Source of the DNA: Bremerella sp. TYQ1 | GTDB taxonomy: Bacteria > Planctomycetota > Planctomycetia > Pirellulales > Pirellulaceae | NCBI RefSeq assembly: GCF_020150455.1 | Contig: NZ_CP083740.1 | Location: forward strand, 3,410,001-3,474,000 | Length of the DNA stretch: 64,000 bases | Direction of reading: 5' to 3' | Shown here: in pieces, positions 1-8,787 of the stretch | How positions within the stretch are numbered: the first letter of the stretch is position 1 | Layout: each line of letters starts with the position of its first letter | Notes under the pieces: model-generated | What the model saw: the letters and a program-made list of their open reading frames with translations, nothing else | Databases searched by the model: none | Told to the model about the DNA's origin: nothing | Translations under genes and position numbers: made by a program

Positions 1-793
1 CATCGGACTTCTCCTTCGATTGGAGGTGTTCGAGATAGGTTCCAAAGCCCTCGTTGCTGAGCCAGAACCGCACGAAATTGTTCACACCATTGGTGGTGAT
101 CGTGGCACCGGACAAGCCGTCGACTTGCGACTGGGAGTCTGCCGAAGCACCCCCGGCTTTCTTTACTTCGATCAACACGTCGCCTTGTTCGTCACGCAGC
201 TTCTTGCCAGGCCATTGAGCTTTCCAAGTCGGGTTATCGACTTCACCACCCAAGCCAGGCGTTTCACCGTGCGAGTAAAAGGTGATCCCCTTGGCCGTCA
301 CGAGGTCGGATTCCAAGGCCAAAAAGCCTTCCATCGTCGACCACAGACCCTTCCCGTAAATTGGAAGAACAAGGGTTTCCAGCTTGCCGTCTTTCTTGAT
401 CAGATAAACGTTGGTGTACTTTTCGGTGGTTTGAAAACCAGGAAAGTCCTCAACGGCACGATTCAAATTGGGATTGTCACGAGCAGTTTTGGGATCGTAG
501 GTGGCTGGATCGAGGATACCAGCTTCCTTCAACTCTTCGGGAGTGGCGACTTCGCCGGTCTCGAGGTTAACGATCTGCTTTTCAACATTGTTGAACTTCT
601 CGGTGACCTGCTTGCCGGAATCTTTTGGATCCAACAGGCCTGCGGCGGCCAGGACGCTTCGCTGCTTATCGAGCAAAGCGTTCTTCTCTTTGAAGCTTCG
701 TAGGCCAACCGCTGCAACACTCACAATCACAGAGCAGACCACGCATAACACTGCGGCAACCAGGATGGTTCCGCCTACACTATCACGTCGCAT
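1..793 (-). CDS. nqrC: Na+-translocating NADH:quinone reductase subunit C (3' end cut by window edge)
   Basis: NqrC is a membrane-anchored subunit of the sodium-pumping NADH:ubiquinone oxidoreductase and carries a covalently bound FMN. I translated the minus strand from ATG at 793. It opens with one hydrophobic segment (about residues 8-30) and near the C-terminus has the flavinylation motif DGLSGATIT, where the Thr of SGAT accepts FMN. The frame stays open for about 264 codons to the window edge, close to the family's usual 250-260 residues, so only a few residues can be missing. Its start overlaps the end of nqrB by 11 bases, which suggests translational coupling in an nqrABC operon. The later subunits (nqrD-F) would lie to the left, outside the window. 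Confidence 0.93.
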   Translation of the reverse strand, partial: MRRDSVGGTILVAAVLCVVCSVIVSVAAVGLRSFKEKNALLDKQRSVLAAAGLLDPKDSGKQVTEKFNNVEKQIVNLETGEVATPEELKEAGILDPATYDPKTARDNPNLNRAVEDFPGFQTTEKYTNVYLIKKDGKLETLVLPIYGKGLWSTMEGFLALESDLVTAKGITFYSHGETPGLGGEVDNPTWKAQWPGKKLRDEQGDVLIEVKKAGGASADSQSQVDGLSGATITTNGVNNFVRFWLSNEGFGTYLEHLQSKEKSD

Positions 794-2018
794 AGCGGGC
801 CTTTCTCCGATTGATGTTGGCTTGCAGGACGAAGTAGTCGATCAGCGGAGCCATCACGTTGCCAAACAAAATGGCCAACATGATCCCTTCAGGGAACGCC
901 GGGCTGACGACACGAATCAAGATCGTGACGACACCAATCAAAATGCCGTAGAACCATTTACCGGTTCGCGTCATCGCTGCCGAAACAGGGTCGGTTGCCA
1001 TGAACACGGTACCGAAAGCGAAACCGCCGATAACGAGGTGCCACCAGGGAGGCATCCCGAGAAGAACGTCGCTGCTGGCCAGCATGAAGATGCCGGACAA
1101 GCCCATCGCTCCGATCACACAGCCCGCCATGATTCGCCACGAGCCGATTCCGGTTGCGATCAGGAAGGCGGCACCGAGCAAACAAGCGAACGTCGAAGTT
1201 TCACCCATCGAACCTTGGATCCAGCCCATAAAGGCTCCCATCCAAGTAATTCCGTGAGCGTCGACCTGTTGAACGGCTTCTGCCATGGTCGTTCCCGTAG
1301 GAGACGAAGCAGCCACACCTAATGTCGTTGCACCGCTAAAGCCATCTGGCGAAACGGCCGTCCAGACTTTTTCCCCGGTAATGTCCGTCGCGTAGGCAAA
1401 GTACAGGAATGCACGTGCCGTCAAAGCAGGGTTCAGGAAGTTCTTTCCAGTACCGCCGAAGACTTCTTTACCAACAAGAATGCCGAACCCAATGCCGACT
1501 GCCACTTGCCATAGAGGAATCGTGGGAGGCAGGATTAGCGGGAAGAGCATTCCGGAAACGAGGAAGCCTTCGTTGATTTCATGCTTGCGAACGATACTGA
1601 AGATCAATTCGATCGTACCACCGACGCTCATCGTGACGATGTAAACCGGCAGGAAGAAGATTGTCCCCAGCACGATGTTGCTAATCCAACTTGACGGATC
1701 GTGCGCGAGCCCTGTCATCTCGAACAGCGTCTCGTGCCAATCAGCCGTTGGCTGTGCCCCAGCTGCGATCTGCAAGTTGGCCTGATACCCGGTGTTCCAC
1801 AGGGCCATGTAAATACATGGAATCAGGGAGAGAACGACGAAGATCATCGTTCGCTTGAGATCCAGCCCGTCGCGCACATGGGTTAGTCCCTTGGCACGAT
1901 CTGGTGGCGTGTACAAAAACGTATCCGCCGCTTCGTACAGCGGATAGAGTCGCTCCAACTTTCCTCCTTCGAGGAACATTGGTTCGACCTTATCGAGCAT
2001 TCCGCGTAAAAATTTCAT
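783..2018 (-). CDS. nqrB: Na+-translocating NADH:quinone reductase subunit B
   Basis: NqrB is the polytopic membrane subunit that forms part of the sodium channel and carries a covalent FMN. The 411-residue product has many hydrophobic segments from residue 57 to the C-terminus. It carries the flavinylation motif SGAT at residues 228-231 (FMN on Thr231 by family analogy), and its length fits the usual 400-415 residues. The N-terminus ([10 protein letters not shown]) resembles known NqrB starts. It follows nqrA by only two bases and overlaps nqrC by 11, so the three are almost surely one transcript. Confidence 0.96.
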   Translation of the reverse strand: MKFLRGMLDKVEPMFLEGGKLERLYPLYEAADTFLYTPPDRAKGLTHVRDGLDLKRTMIFVVLSLIPCIYMALWNTGYQANLQIAAGAQPTADWHETLFEMTGLAHDPSSWISNIVLGTIFFLPVYIVTMSVGGTIELIFSIVRKHEINEGFLVSGMLFPLILPPTIPLWQVAVGIGFGILVGKEVFGGTGKNFLNPALTARAFLYFAYATDITGEKVWTAVSPDGFSGATTLGVAASSPTGTTMAEAVQQVDAHGITWMGAFMGWIQGSMGETSTFACLLGAAFLIATGIGSWRIMAGCVIGAMGLSGIFMLASSDVLLGMPPWWHLVIGGFAFGTVFMATDPVSAAMTRTGKWFYGILIGVVTILIRVVSPAFPEGIMLAILFGNVMAPLIDYFVLQANINRRKARYAT

Positions 2019-2020
2019 GG

Positions 2021-3370
2021 CTATCCTTCGGCTTCAATGCGGATCAAATTCTTCCGCAGAATGGTACCGAAATCGTGTTTACCTGTGTCCACAAACGTAC
2101 ACAGAGCGATGTCTTCTTCTTCCAATTCCAAGCAGCCCAAAGCCTGAGCGGAATCGGTGTCTTCAACGATGAGCGACTTAAGCAAAGCGGTTGGTTCGAT
2201 GTCCAACGGCATGACCGTTTCGTACACTTCGATCGGCACGATCGCACGGTGGCTACCGTTGGCCGTCGTTGTCATTTCCAACTCGCCAGGCGAGAGGAAC
2301 GATGCGAACACCGACTTAACCGAGAACTTCTTAAAGCCTGGAGCCAACCAGCCAAACATTTCTCGCTGGAGGCCTTCCTCCAGAACTGAAACCTGCGTGT
2401 GGTAACGACCTAGATAGGCTTCAACTCCTTGCGATTCGTAACCGCAAAGAACCGATCCGGAGACCTTTCGCATGGGGCCTTCATTGAGTTCCCCATCGGT
2501 CAGGTCTTCGATGCTTGACCCAAGCGGCGCTTTGATCAGGCGAGGATTCTTCACTCCAGGACCAGCCAGCGAAATAACTCGCTTCGTGTCCAGTTCCCCA
2601 GTCCGGAAGAGATGTCCGATGGCGATCACGTCTTGATAGCCCAGATACCAGACCACTCTTCCAGGCCCAGCAGGATCTAGGAAGTGAATGTGCGTCCCAG
2701 CCAAACCGGCAGGATGCTTGCCAGCGAATTCGACGTCTTCAACGAAATCGAGGCTGCTACCAGGCAATGCGGCACCGGGAGCCTGATTCAGGAAAACTTT
2801 GCCTTCGGTCAGGCTACTGATCACTTCCAAGCCGGCGATGAATTCCAGCTCGTTTCCTTTGATGATCGGAGCAGGATCCGCGGCAAGAGGATTCGTATCG
2901 ATAGCGGTAACGAAGATCGAGCGTGGCGACGTTCCCAACGCGGGAATCTTGCCGAACGGGCGAGTTCGGAAAGCAGTCCAAAGCCCTGATTTGACCAGGT
3001 TCTCTTCAACTTTGGCTCGATCCAATTGCGATAGATCGGCTTGATTGAACGACTCAAAGGCAACTTTATCGTCGCCTTCGGCTTCGATGACGACCGAAAG
3101 AAACTTACGCTTAGCACCGCGGTTGACTTCAACCACTTTGCCAGCGACCGGCGATGTAAAGAGAACGCCGGGCGTCTTTTTGTCTTCAAACAGGGGCTGA
3201 CCGGCTTGGACGGTGTCCCCTTCGGTGACCATCATGGTCGGCTTCATGCCGATGTAGTCGCGTCCCATCACGGCGACCTTACGGACGTCCGCGATCTCTT
3301 CGACCGATTGTTTCGGCTTGCCGGCAATCGGCAGATCCAAGCCTTTGCTAATCGTGATCTGGCGTGGCAT
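2021..3370 (-). CDS. nqrA: Na+-translocating NADH:quinone reductase subunit A
   Basis: NqrA is the cytoplasmic, quinone-interacting subunit of Na+-NQR. The 449-residue product starts [15 protein letters not shown], matching the conserved [17 protein letters not shown] N-terminus of the family (about 446 residues in gamma-proteobacteria). I prefer ATG at 3370 to the in-frame GTG at 3382, because a GGGAG-type ribosome binding site lies a little upstream of it and the product then begins as the family does. It is the first gene of the operon and lies two bases before nqrB. A perfect CRP-type palindrome lies about 55 bases upstream, so transcription may answer to a Crp/Fnr-family regulator. Confidence 0.95.
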   Translation of the reverse strand: MPRQITISKGLDLPIAGKPKQSVEEIADVRKVAVMGRDYIGMKPTMMVTEGDTVQAGQPLFEDKKTPGVLFTSPVAGKVVEVNRGAKRKFLSVVIEAEGDDKVAFESFNQADLSQLDRAKVEENLVKSGLWTAFRTRPFGKIPALGTSPRSIFVTAIDTNPLAADPAPIIKGNELEFIAGLEVISSLTEGKVFLNQAPGAALPGSSLDFVEDVEFAGKHPAGLAGTHIHFLDPAGPGRVVWYLGYQDVIAIGHLFRTGELDTKRVISLAGPGVKNPRLIKAPLGSSIEDLTDGELNEGPMRKVSGSVLCGYESQGVEAYLGRYHTQVSVLEEGLQREMFGWLAPGFKKFSVKSVFASFLSPGELEMTTTANGSHRAIVPIEVYETVMPLDIEPTALLKSLIVEDTDSAQALGCLELEEEDIALCTFVDTGKHDFGTILRKNLIRIEAEG

Positions 3371-3424
3371 CTTGGGCCTCACTCCCGCTTGGGAGACTAT
3401 AGTTCAACACACTTGCAAGGAGGG

Positions 3425-3446
3425 CATTGTGAAAAGTATCACAATG
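3425..3446. promoter_or_regulatory. CRP/FNR-type palindromic operator upstream of nqrA
   Basis: The arms CATTGTGA and TCACAATG form a perfect inverted repeat around a 6-base spacer. The core TGTGA-N6-TCACA is the consensus for CRP binding. It lies about 55 bases upstream of the nqrA start codon, with a TATAGT hexamer between the two that could be a -10 element. The palindrome is seen directly. The identity of the regulator is inferred. Confidence 0.6.
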
Positions 3447-3946
3447 TCAGTGTCGAATGTCCCCCGCGTGATGTTTTGTTTGGGAATCCTCGGAAAAAAC
3501 GAATGCGTAGTTTGCGTTACTGTCCGAGTGAAAGATGGTCGCAACCAAGGAGGGAGGCATGCCTGCGTCGATGCGGCTTAGCCTGCCCGGGATCTTTCCA
3601 GAACATTCAGTGCGTGGTGGGGTAACCAGCTCGACTCATGAAATCATAATGCCTACGGATCATGCAGCAAGGGGAGATTCGACCGCTTAAAACGACCTGC
3701 GGGAACCCCTCACTCTCGATGCTGACGCTCCCAGCCGATATTGAAACCGGGAAAAATCCGTAGTGGAAAACAGAATTCCGTTGAGATGCCCTAAGGGAAG
3801 CGGTCTGGCAATCCATTTCCTAGCTTCCACTCGCTACGCAAGAAAACTACGTCAATTGAGCTTCTCGCTCATGGAAACTTGCCTAGCTTTCCCCCACAGG
3901 GCGGCAGAATTTTTTTTGAGGTCGCCAGAAAAATTCATCGAATTGG
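3447..3946. other. Non-coding stretch between the nqr operon and the HisA-like gene
   Basis: This stretch of about 500 bases holds only short unconvincing frames on both strands. It presumably contains the nqr promoter region at its left and the 3' end of the HisA-like transcript at its right. I see no RNA gene and no clear terminator. Confidence 0.5.
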
Positions 3947-4711
3947 CTATCCGCGGATTGGCGCGATTCGACCATCATGCAGTGCGGATGCCACCAAGAT
4001 CCTCTGAACTCCGCAGCGAGCGAGTGCTTCAATATCCTCAGGCCAGCTCATCCCGCCCCCGCCGATCAACTCGACGGTTGATTGCTTGTCGTGCAACTGA
4101 TCGATAAGCGATTCTGTGAGACTCCCCTTCCCCTCGCCGACGGCAGCCAAATCGAGCACGATCATGGACTTAACGCCAAGAGACGTCGCCTGACGGGCAA
4201 TTTCAACCGCTTCCATATCGGCGAAGTCCTTTTGCGAGGTCAACGGCCTCCCCTCCTTGAGATCTAAGCTGAACACCACCCGTTCAGGCCCGACCTTTTC
4301 CAACAGGGCTTCCAGCTCGCACCAACGTTCAAGTGATTCCAGGGCAACAATCCACCGAAACGGACGCCAATCTCGAAGCGATTTCTCATGGGCCTCCCAT
4401 TGCGAGACGCTCCCGACGGCGGCATCGAGCCAAACATTGAGCCCTTGAACAGCAATTGCTTCCAGGGCAGCCACATCCAAGTGCCGATCGCAAATCGCAT
4501 TAAGATCAGCAACGTAGCAATCGCGAAAGCCGAAACGGTTCGCATAAACGTGGGCAACGCTTCCAGGTCGAGAATCTTCGGTATATCGCGAGTCGATTTG
4601 CTGGTATTCGTCTCGGCGCCCTGCGAGTCCACGCACGACGTGACCATGCCTGATATCGATAACCGGCAAGATAGCGTCATACCAATCGGGGCGATCAGAA
4701 GGTGAAGTCAA
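3947..4711 (-). CDS. HisA/HisF-related TIM-barrel protein
   Basis: The 254-residue product is related to phosphoribosylformimino-AICAR isomerase (HisA). It has the first-strand signature PVIDIRHG, with the conserved catalytic-type Asp, and a late-strand segment MIVLDLAAVG. Glycine-rich phosphate-binding segments (GGGM, then VASALHDG) follow near the C-terminus. Sequence between the motifs differs strongly from classical HisA. Planctomycetes and methylotrophs carry HisA-like proteins near C1-transfer genes, so a role outside histidine synthesis is possible. The frame starts with TTG at 4711 and overlaps the preceding gene by 17 bases. No ATG is available, so TTG is the likely start. I am confident of the fold but not of the substrate. 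Confidence 0.75.
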   Translation of the reverse strand: MTSPSDRPDWYDAILPVIDIRHGHVVRGLAGRRDEYQQIDSRYTEDSRPGSVAHVYANRFGFRDCYVADLNAICDRHLDVAALEAIAVQGLNVWLDAAVGSVSQWEAHEKSLRDWRPFRWIVALESLERWCELEALLEKVGPERVVFSLDLKEGRPLTSQKDFADMEAVEIARQATSLGVKSMIVLDLAAVGEGKGSLTESLIDQLHDKQSTVELIGGGGMSWPEDIEALARCGVQRILVASALHDGRIAPIRG

Positions 4712-6227
4712 GCGACTTCTCCGAGTAAAGGGGCATGTGGCGATAATAGACTTCCAGAATCATCGCCGAGAGGCACGTCACGTACAATCGCCCCCCCACC
4801 CTTGCATGCGGATCATCGAAATACCAACTGCCGGTCGTATAGCCACGACGCGATTGTGTCTTCAGCAGATATCCCTTTAGTTCCTCGTTCCACTTGTCCC
4901 ATTTAGGGCCGCCGTAGTGACAGAGAACGTTGGTGGCATAGTAGTTGTAGTACATGTCGCTTTTCGACGGTCCTTTGTCTGCCAGGAAGTCGACACCTTT
5001 GTGCATCCTGGCATCTTCACGAGGCCAACCAAGATACATCCGACTTAGTAGACCAATCGATGTCGGAGAGATCATTTTTCCCGGATGCTGGTATCCGTAG
5101 TAGGCTCCGTCTGCTTGCTGAACACGATCTAACCAAAACTCTGCGAGCCCGATCGTCGAGCTATCGACTTTGATCCCCCCAAGCAAAGCACTCTTGAGCG
5201 CCATTAACTGCCAACCATATACACTGATGTCGCCTGGCTGCTTGGGCTGATATCTCCAACCTCCTTGCTCGTGCTGGGCATATTCAATGAATCGCACCGC
5301 CTCGGCCGCTTCCGTCCGCAAGGCAGGGTCTTCGGTCATCGCATATGCTTCGCACAACGCGAGTGCCGCAAGCCCATGCCCATACATTGAGCCATCCTGC
5401 AAGTCTCCACCGTTAGGACCGACAATTTGATTGGCTCGCAAAAAGTACAGCCCTTGCTCGATCTGGTCTCGATAGGGATTGTCGTTCATATGGGTGTACC
5501 CCTTGCCGAGAAATGGCAGCAACGCTAAACCGGTCGCCCCGGTCCGCGTGAGAGGCTCGCCAGGATTGGGACTTAGCTTCCCAATTTCAGCTTTGTGATG
5601 ATCGAAATTCCACGAACCGTCCGGCAACTGATGCGCAGCAATCCAGCGAAGGGCCCTTTCGACGGCATCTTCGGTTGCCGGCGAACCGCCGCGAGCAGCC
5701 AACAACTCTTTTTGGAGCTCTCCACTACGTCCCTTAAATCCACCGCCACTCTTCGAGGGAATTGTCATTTGCCAAGGCAGATTTTTCTGCAAATCGCTCG
5801 TCACGTCGACGGTTGCTGCCTGGCTGTTGGTTGCAAATTGATTCGGCAGAGGCTCCGTCAACTTGGTCAATTCTCCGGCAGCGGCTGAGTCAGTCTGAAG
5901 TTCTTGCTCGATCACATCCTGGGCATCACTGATCTCTACCGGCGTTACGGTTTGAATGATCGAGAGATCCTCAGGCAATTTCTCATAGGGCAACAAGGTA
6001 ATGTTATTCGCGTTACCGCTCGGCCCGACAGGCGCAGTCCATAACGCAAGAACGATCAACAACACGAAATGAATCGCAGCACTCGCAAAGAAGCTGATAC
6101 TCCCCTGCAAGCGATCCGCGGAAAACAATACGAACTTACGGAATTTGAAACGGATCGGCGCAGCGCCATTCGACGACGCCCCATAGGCCGCGCTTTCGTG
6201 ATTCGCACTCGATGTGTTGGCTTGCAA
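4695..6227 (-). CDS. Membrane-anchored protein with prenyltransferase/squalene-oxidase-type repeats (paralog 1)
   Basis: The 510-residue product has one N-terminal transmembrane segment (about residues 43-67), an acidic low-complexity linker, and a C-terminal alpha/alpha-toroid of the terpene cyclase/prenyltransferase repeat type (about 180-510). Repeat signatures include DGSWNF, GGWRYQP and YGWQLMALKS. The DxDD or metal-binding residues of active cyclases are not obvious, so it is probably a structural or binding protein rather than an enzyme. It is a clear paralog of the next gene upstream, sharing the block order and the GGWRYQP-x-QPGD segment. Start: TTG at 6227 preceded by AAGG. An in-frame stop lies seven codons further upstream and no ATG exists near it. 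The 3' end overlaps the HisA-like gene. Confidence 0.82.
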   Translation of the reverse strand: MQANTSSANHESAAYGASSNGAAPIRFKFRKFVLFSADRLQGSISFFASAAIHFVLLIVLALWTAPVGPSGNANNITLLPYEKLPEDLSIIQTVTPVEISDAQDVIEQELQTDSAAAGELTKLTEPLPNQFATNSQAATVDVTSDLQKNLPWQMTIPSKSGGGFKGRSGELQKELLAARGGSPATEDAVERALRWIAAHQLPDGSWNFDHHKAEIGKLSPNPGEPLTRTGATGLALLPFLGKGYTHMNDNPYRDQIEQGLYFLRANQIVGPNGGDLQDGSMYGHGLAALALCEAYAMTEDPALRTEAAEAVRFIEYAQHEQGGWRYQPKQPGDISVYGWQLMALKSALLGGIKVDSSTIGLAEFWLDRVQQADGAYYGYQHPGKMISPTSIGLLSRMYLGWPREDARMHKGVDFLADKGPSKSDMYYNYYATNVLCHYGGPKWDKWNEELKGYLLKTQSRRGYTTGSWYFDDPHARVGGRLYVTCLSAMILEVYYRHMPLYSEKSLDFTF

Positions 6228-6301
6228 GATCTGCGTTGCCTTGGCTACTGATTAGTAAAAACGGAAAACTATAGGTCGCGTTCTTTTTCTGACCGCGCAA
6301 C

Positions 6302-6340
6302 AAAAAACCTCGCGGCGAATCGAGTTCAACCACGAGGTTC
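6302..6340 (-). terminator. Rho-independent terminator between the two repeat-protein paralogs
   Basis: On the minus strand AACCTCG and CGAGGTT pair around a loop of about 20 bases and are followed by a run of six T. It lies just downstream of the 6370-7887 gene, so the two paralogs are probably not fully co-transcribed. Confidence 0.65.
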
Positions 6341-6369
6341 TTTCGTATCGATTGTAGCGATTGCGTCGC

Positions 6370-7887
6370 TTACAGCGGGAAGTCTTCCTCGGAAGCATTC
6401 GCCTTATAGATCGGCAGGTGACGGTAGTACACCTCGAGCGTTAGCAACGACAACGAAGTGTTGTAGAGACGTCCACCACGCTCGGTATGGGGCCCATTGA
6501 AATGCCAGCTCCCTGCTTCGGCCTGCCCCTGAGGAACCTGCTGCTTAACGAGGAACTCACGCATCTTTTCGTTCCATTGATCCCACTGAGGACCACCATA
6601 CTGACGCATGACCTGGGTCGCGTAATAGTTGTAGTACATGTCCGAATTGTTACCCAGACTTGGACCACGCTTGCCCAGTTCTTCCACCCCCTGCTGAAGC
6701 GAAGGATTATCCTTCTTCCAGCCGGTGTACATGCGACAGAGCAAACCGACGGCATTCATCGAAGGCTTACTACCTGCATCTGCATAACCGTAGGCTGCAC
6801 CATTTTTGGTTTGCACCGAGTCAAGAAACTTGATCGCTCCAGCAATCGTATTCTTTCGAACGTTCAAGTATCCCATGTGACCACTTTTCAGTCCCATGAC
6901 TTGCCAACCAACGACCGAAGTATCCCCCGGCTGTCGCGGCTGATAACGCCAGCCACCGCCAACGGGATCTTGTACGGCCTGTATATAGTTGATGGCATAC
7001 TGCGATGGTCCCAGCAGGTTTTTATCTTGCGTCATCGCATAGGCTTCGCAGATCGCAATCGTCGCCAGGCCATGCGAGTACATGTTGCCTTCTTGCTCAC
7101 GGAAGCTTCCGGTATCGCCGCGAACCTCCATCAGCTTAATGAGCGAGCCTAACCCCGCTTCGACCTGCTGCTTGTACTTACCTTCTTTGTGCGTCATGCC
7201 CGAACCCAGAAATGGCAATAGGGCCATGGCAGTTGCCGCACGAGGTGAATCGCCAAAGCTACCCCAATCTTTGCTGCCAGGCTTTTTAGCACCCCGGCGA
7301 TGATCGAAGCTCCACGTGCCATCTTTCAGTTGATGGTCGGCAATCCACTGGATTCCCCACACAACGGCTTGCTCACTCGCCCCAGTACCACCATTCTCAC
7401 GAAGCATCTGAGTTCGCGTAGCTTTACCGCGGCCTGAAGTCGCGTTGCCGTCGACCCCGGAAACTTCGCTCATGATGTCCGAAAACGGCATCGTTTCCTC
7501 AGCAAAGTCGCTTAGCTCGACCATTTGCGTAGCAGCCATCTCTTCCTGGAAGTCAGAAACGACGATCTCATCGCTCAAGACGGCCTCTTCCGGCTGCTCA
7601 GGGGGATCGTCGAACTCGAGCGTCTGCTCGTCGATCGGCTCGAACTCTTCCATCACCAACTCTTCGATTTCCTCTGCATCAGCAGAATCGTTGATGGTCA
7701 AAATTCGCTTATCCCGCTTCACTGGCGGCATAAAGATAGTCAGCAAGATCAAGAAAAAGACCAAATGCACGACAAGACTAATCAGCCATGACGGAACGGC
7801 CGTAAACAAAAGGAACCGCGTCGCGATCTTGGGACGCTGTTCTTCGTGCTCGTCATGCGATTCGTGATCTGTATCGACTTGAGCCAT
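6370..7887 (-). CDS. Membrane-anchored protein with prenyltransferase/squalene-oxidase-type repeats (paralog 2)
   Basis: The 505-residue product has a charged cytoplasmic N-terminus, one transmembrane segment (about residues 31-56) and an unusually acidic region (about 60-140). The C-terminal alpha/alpha-toroid carries terpene-cyclase-like repeats (DGTWSFDHR, GGGWRYQP, GWQVMGLKSG). It shares domain order and many repeat blocks with the downstream gene at 4695-6227, so the pair arose by tandem duplication. ATG at 7887 is the start. A terminator hairpin follows its stop. Proteins of this shape are common in planctomycetes, usually without assigned function. I see no catalytic signature that would make it an active cyclase. 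Confidence 0.82.
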   Translation of the reverse strand: MAQVDTDHESHDEHEEQRPKIATRFLLFTAVPSWLISLVVHLVFFLILLTIFMPPVKRDKRILTINDSADAEEIEELVMEEFEPIDEQTLEFDDPPEQPEEAVLSDEIVVSDFQEEMAATQMVELSDFAEETMPFSDIMSEVSGVDGNATSGRGKATRTQMLRENGGTGASEQAVVWGIQWIADHQLKDGTWSFDHRRGAKKPGSKDWGSFGDSPRAATAMALLPFLGSGMTHKEGKYKQQVEAGLGSLIKLMEVRGDTGSFREQEGNMYSHGLATIAICEAYAMTQDKNLLGPSQYAINYIQAVQDPVGGGWRYQPRQPGDTSVVGWQVMGLKSGHMGYLNVRKNTIAGAIKFLDSVQTKNGAAYGYADAGSKPSMNAVGLLCRMYTGWKKDNPSLQQGVEELGKRGPSLGNNSDMYYNYYATQVMRQYGGPQWDQWNEKMREFLVKQQVPQGQAEAGSWHFNGPHTERGGRLYNTSLSLLTLEVYYRHLPIYKANASEEDFPL

Positions 7888-8403
7888 TTCAATTCTCCGT
7901 GGAATTCATCGCTTCACGCTAGAAGCGGAGATTAACAACTCATTGCCTCACCAAGGCTTGCATTCGCAAGACTGTCGCGATCTTCTGGGAAAGAAAAGGC
8001 CCCGGAAGCTTTGAATAGAAAGCCGTTTAGGTGCTGCGAACGCCGAGAGAATTCCCGGCCGTTCCCTATTCTACGGGGAAACAACCCCGCCAACACCCCC
8101 CAACAAGGGAGGCAACTTTGCTATCCGCAATCCGCATTAGATGAGTCTATTGGGTTCTAATCAAAGGATTCGCACCATCGTACGTGAATTATTGCGAACC
8201 TTTACATGGCTAGGAACGATTTTCTGCCTCAGAAGTACTCTTCAGTCGGCTCAGTTTTGCCAAGAAAGCCAAGATTTGCCTTAGTGGCTAAAATGATCGC
8301 GAGAATCGACAACAACCCCTTACGACGGAGCGACCGTTTTGCTAAAAACTAAGGTTTCGACATACCCTTCCGAAGACTACAAGCAGGTAATTGGTCCGAA
8401 CCC
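7888..8403. other. Divergent intergenic region between the repeat protein and rpmG
   Basis: About 515 bases with no credible reading frame. The region separates a minus-strand gene from the plus-strand rpmG, so it should hold promoters for both. I cannot pick out a clear -35/-10 pair or an RNA gene. Confidence 0.45.
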
Positions 8404-8568
8404 ATGGCCAAGAAGAATAAGAAAGCTGAAACCGTATTTCTCGTTTGCGAAGAGTCTGGCGACTACAATTACTCGCTACGCCGCAAGCCTGGCGGTGAGA
8501 AGCTTCGCCTGAAGAAGTACTGCCCGCGACTGCGAAAGCACACCGTCCACGTTGAAAAGAAGAAATAG
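8404..8568 (+). CDS. rpmG: 50S ribosomal protein L33
   Basis: This 54-residue lysine-rich protein is translated directly from ATG at 8404 to TAG at 8566. It begins [19 protein letters not shown] and contains the L33 signature [17 protein letters not shown]33 lies near the E site of the large ribosomal subunit. Zinc-binding L33 forms carry two CxxC pairs. Here each pair keeps only one Cys (CEES and CPRL), so this is probably a zinc-independent form derived from a zinc-binding one. A strong hairpin follows the gene, consistent with a monocistronic unit. Confidence 0.92.
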   Translation: MAKKNKKAETVFLVCEESGDYNYSLRRKPGGEKLRLKKYCPRLRKHTVHVEKKK

Positions 8569-8622
8569 TCTCCGCTCCCGATGAACGCCATCGGGACCTG
8601 AGTCGTGGACCAAGAATCTTGA

Positions 8623-8650
8623 AAGCCGGGTCGAAAAGATCCGGCTTCTT
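8623..8650 (+). terminator. Terminator hairpin downstream of rpmG
   Basis: AAGCCGGGTC and GATCCGGCTT pair over ten positions (one G-T) around a GAAAA loop, followed by a short CTT. The stem is strong but the T run is weak. A smaller hairpin (CCCGATG/CATCGGG) precedes it. Confidence 0.6.
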
Positions 8651-8787
8651 GCATGCGCTAGATGCAAGCGCGATCCGATCTATTCTCATGAATGTCAAGC
8701 AAGGGCTGGAAATACGGCCTTCCTTCTCGATAATTGGCACATGCGTTAAGCCTTTCCTCTATCTCTGACGGAGCGACACACAGCCCT

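Noticed and set aside
501..1322. Long plus-strand frame antisense to nqrB and nqrC
   Set aside because: Nqr subunits on the opposite strand explain the sequence with diagnostic motifs.
3041..3625. Plus-strand frame over nqrA
   Set aside because: Shadow of nqrA. No independent coding signs.
3607..3816. A 69-codon frame in the nqr upstream gap
   Set aside because: No ribosome site, no family resemblance and random-looking composition.
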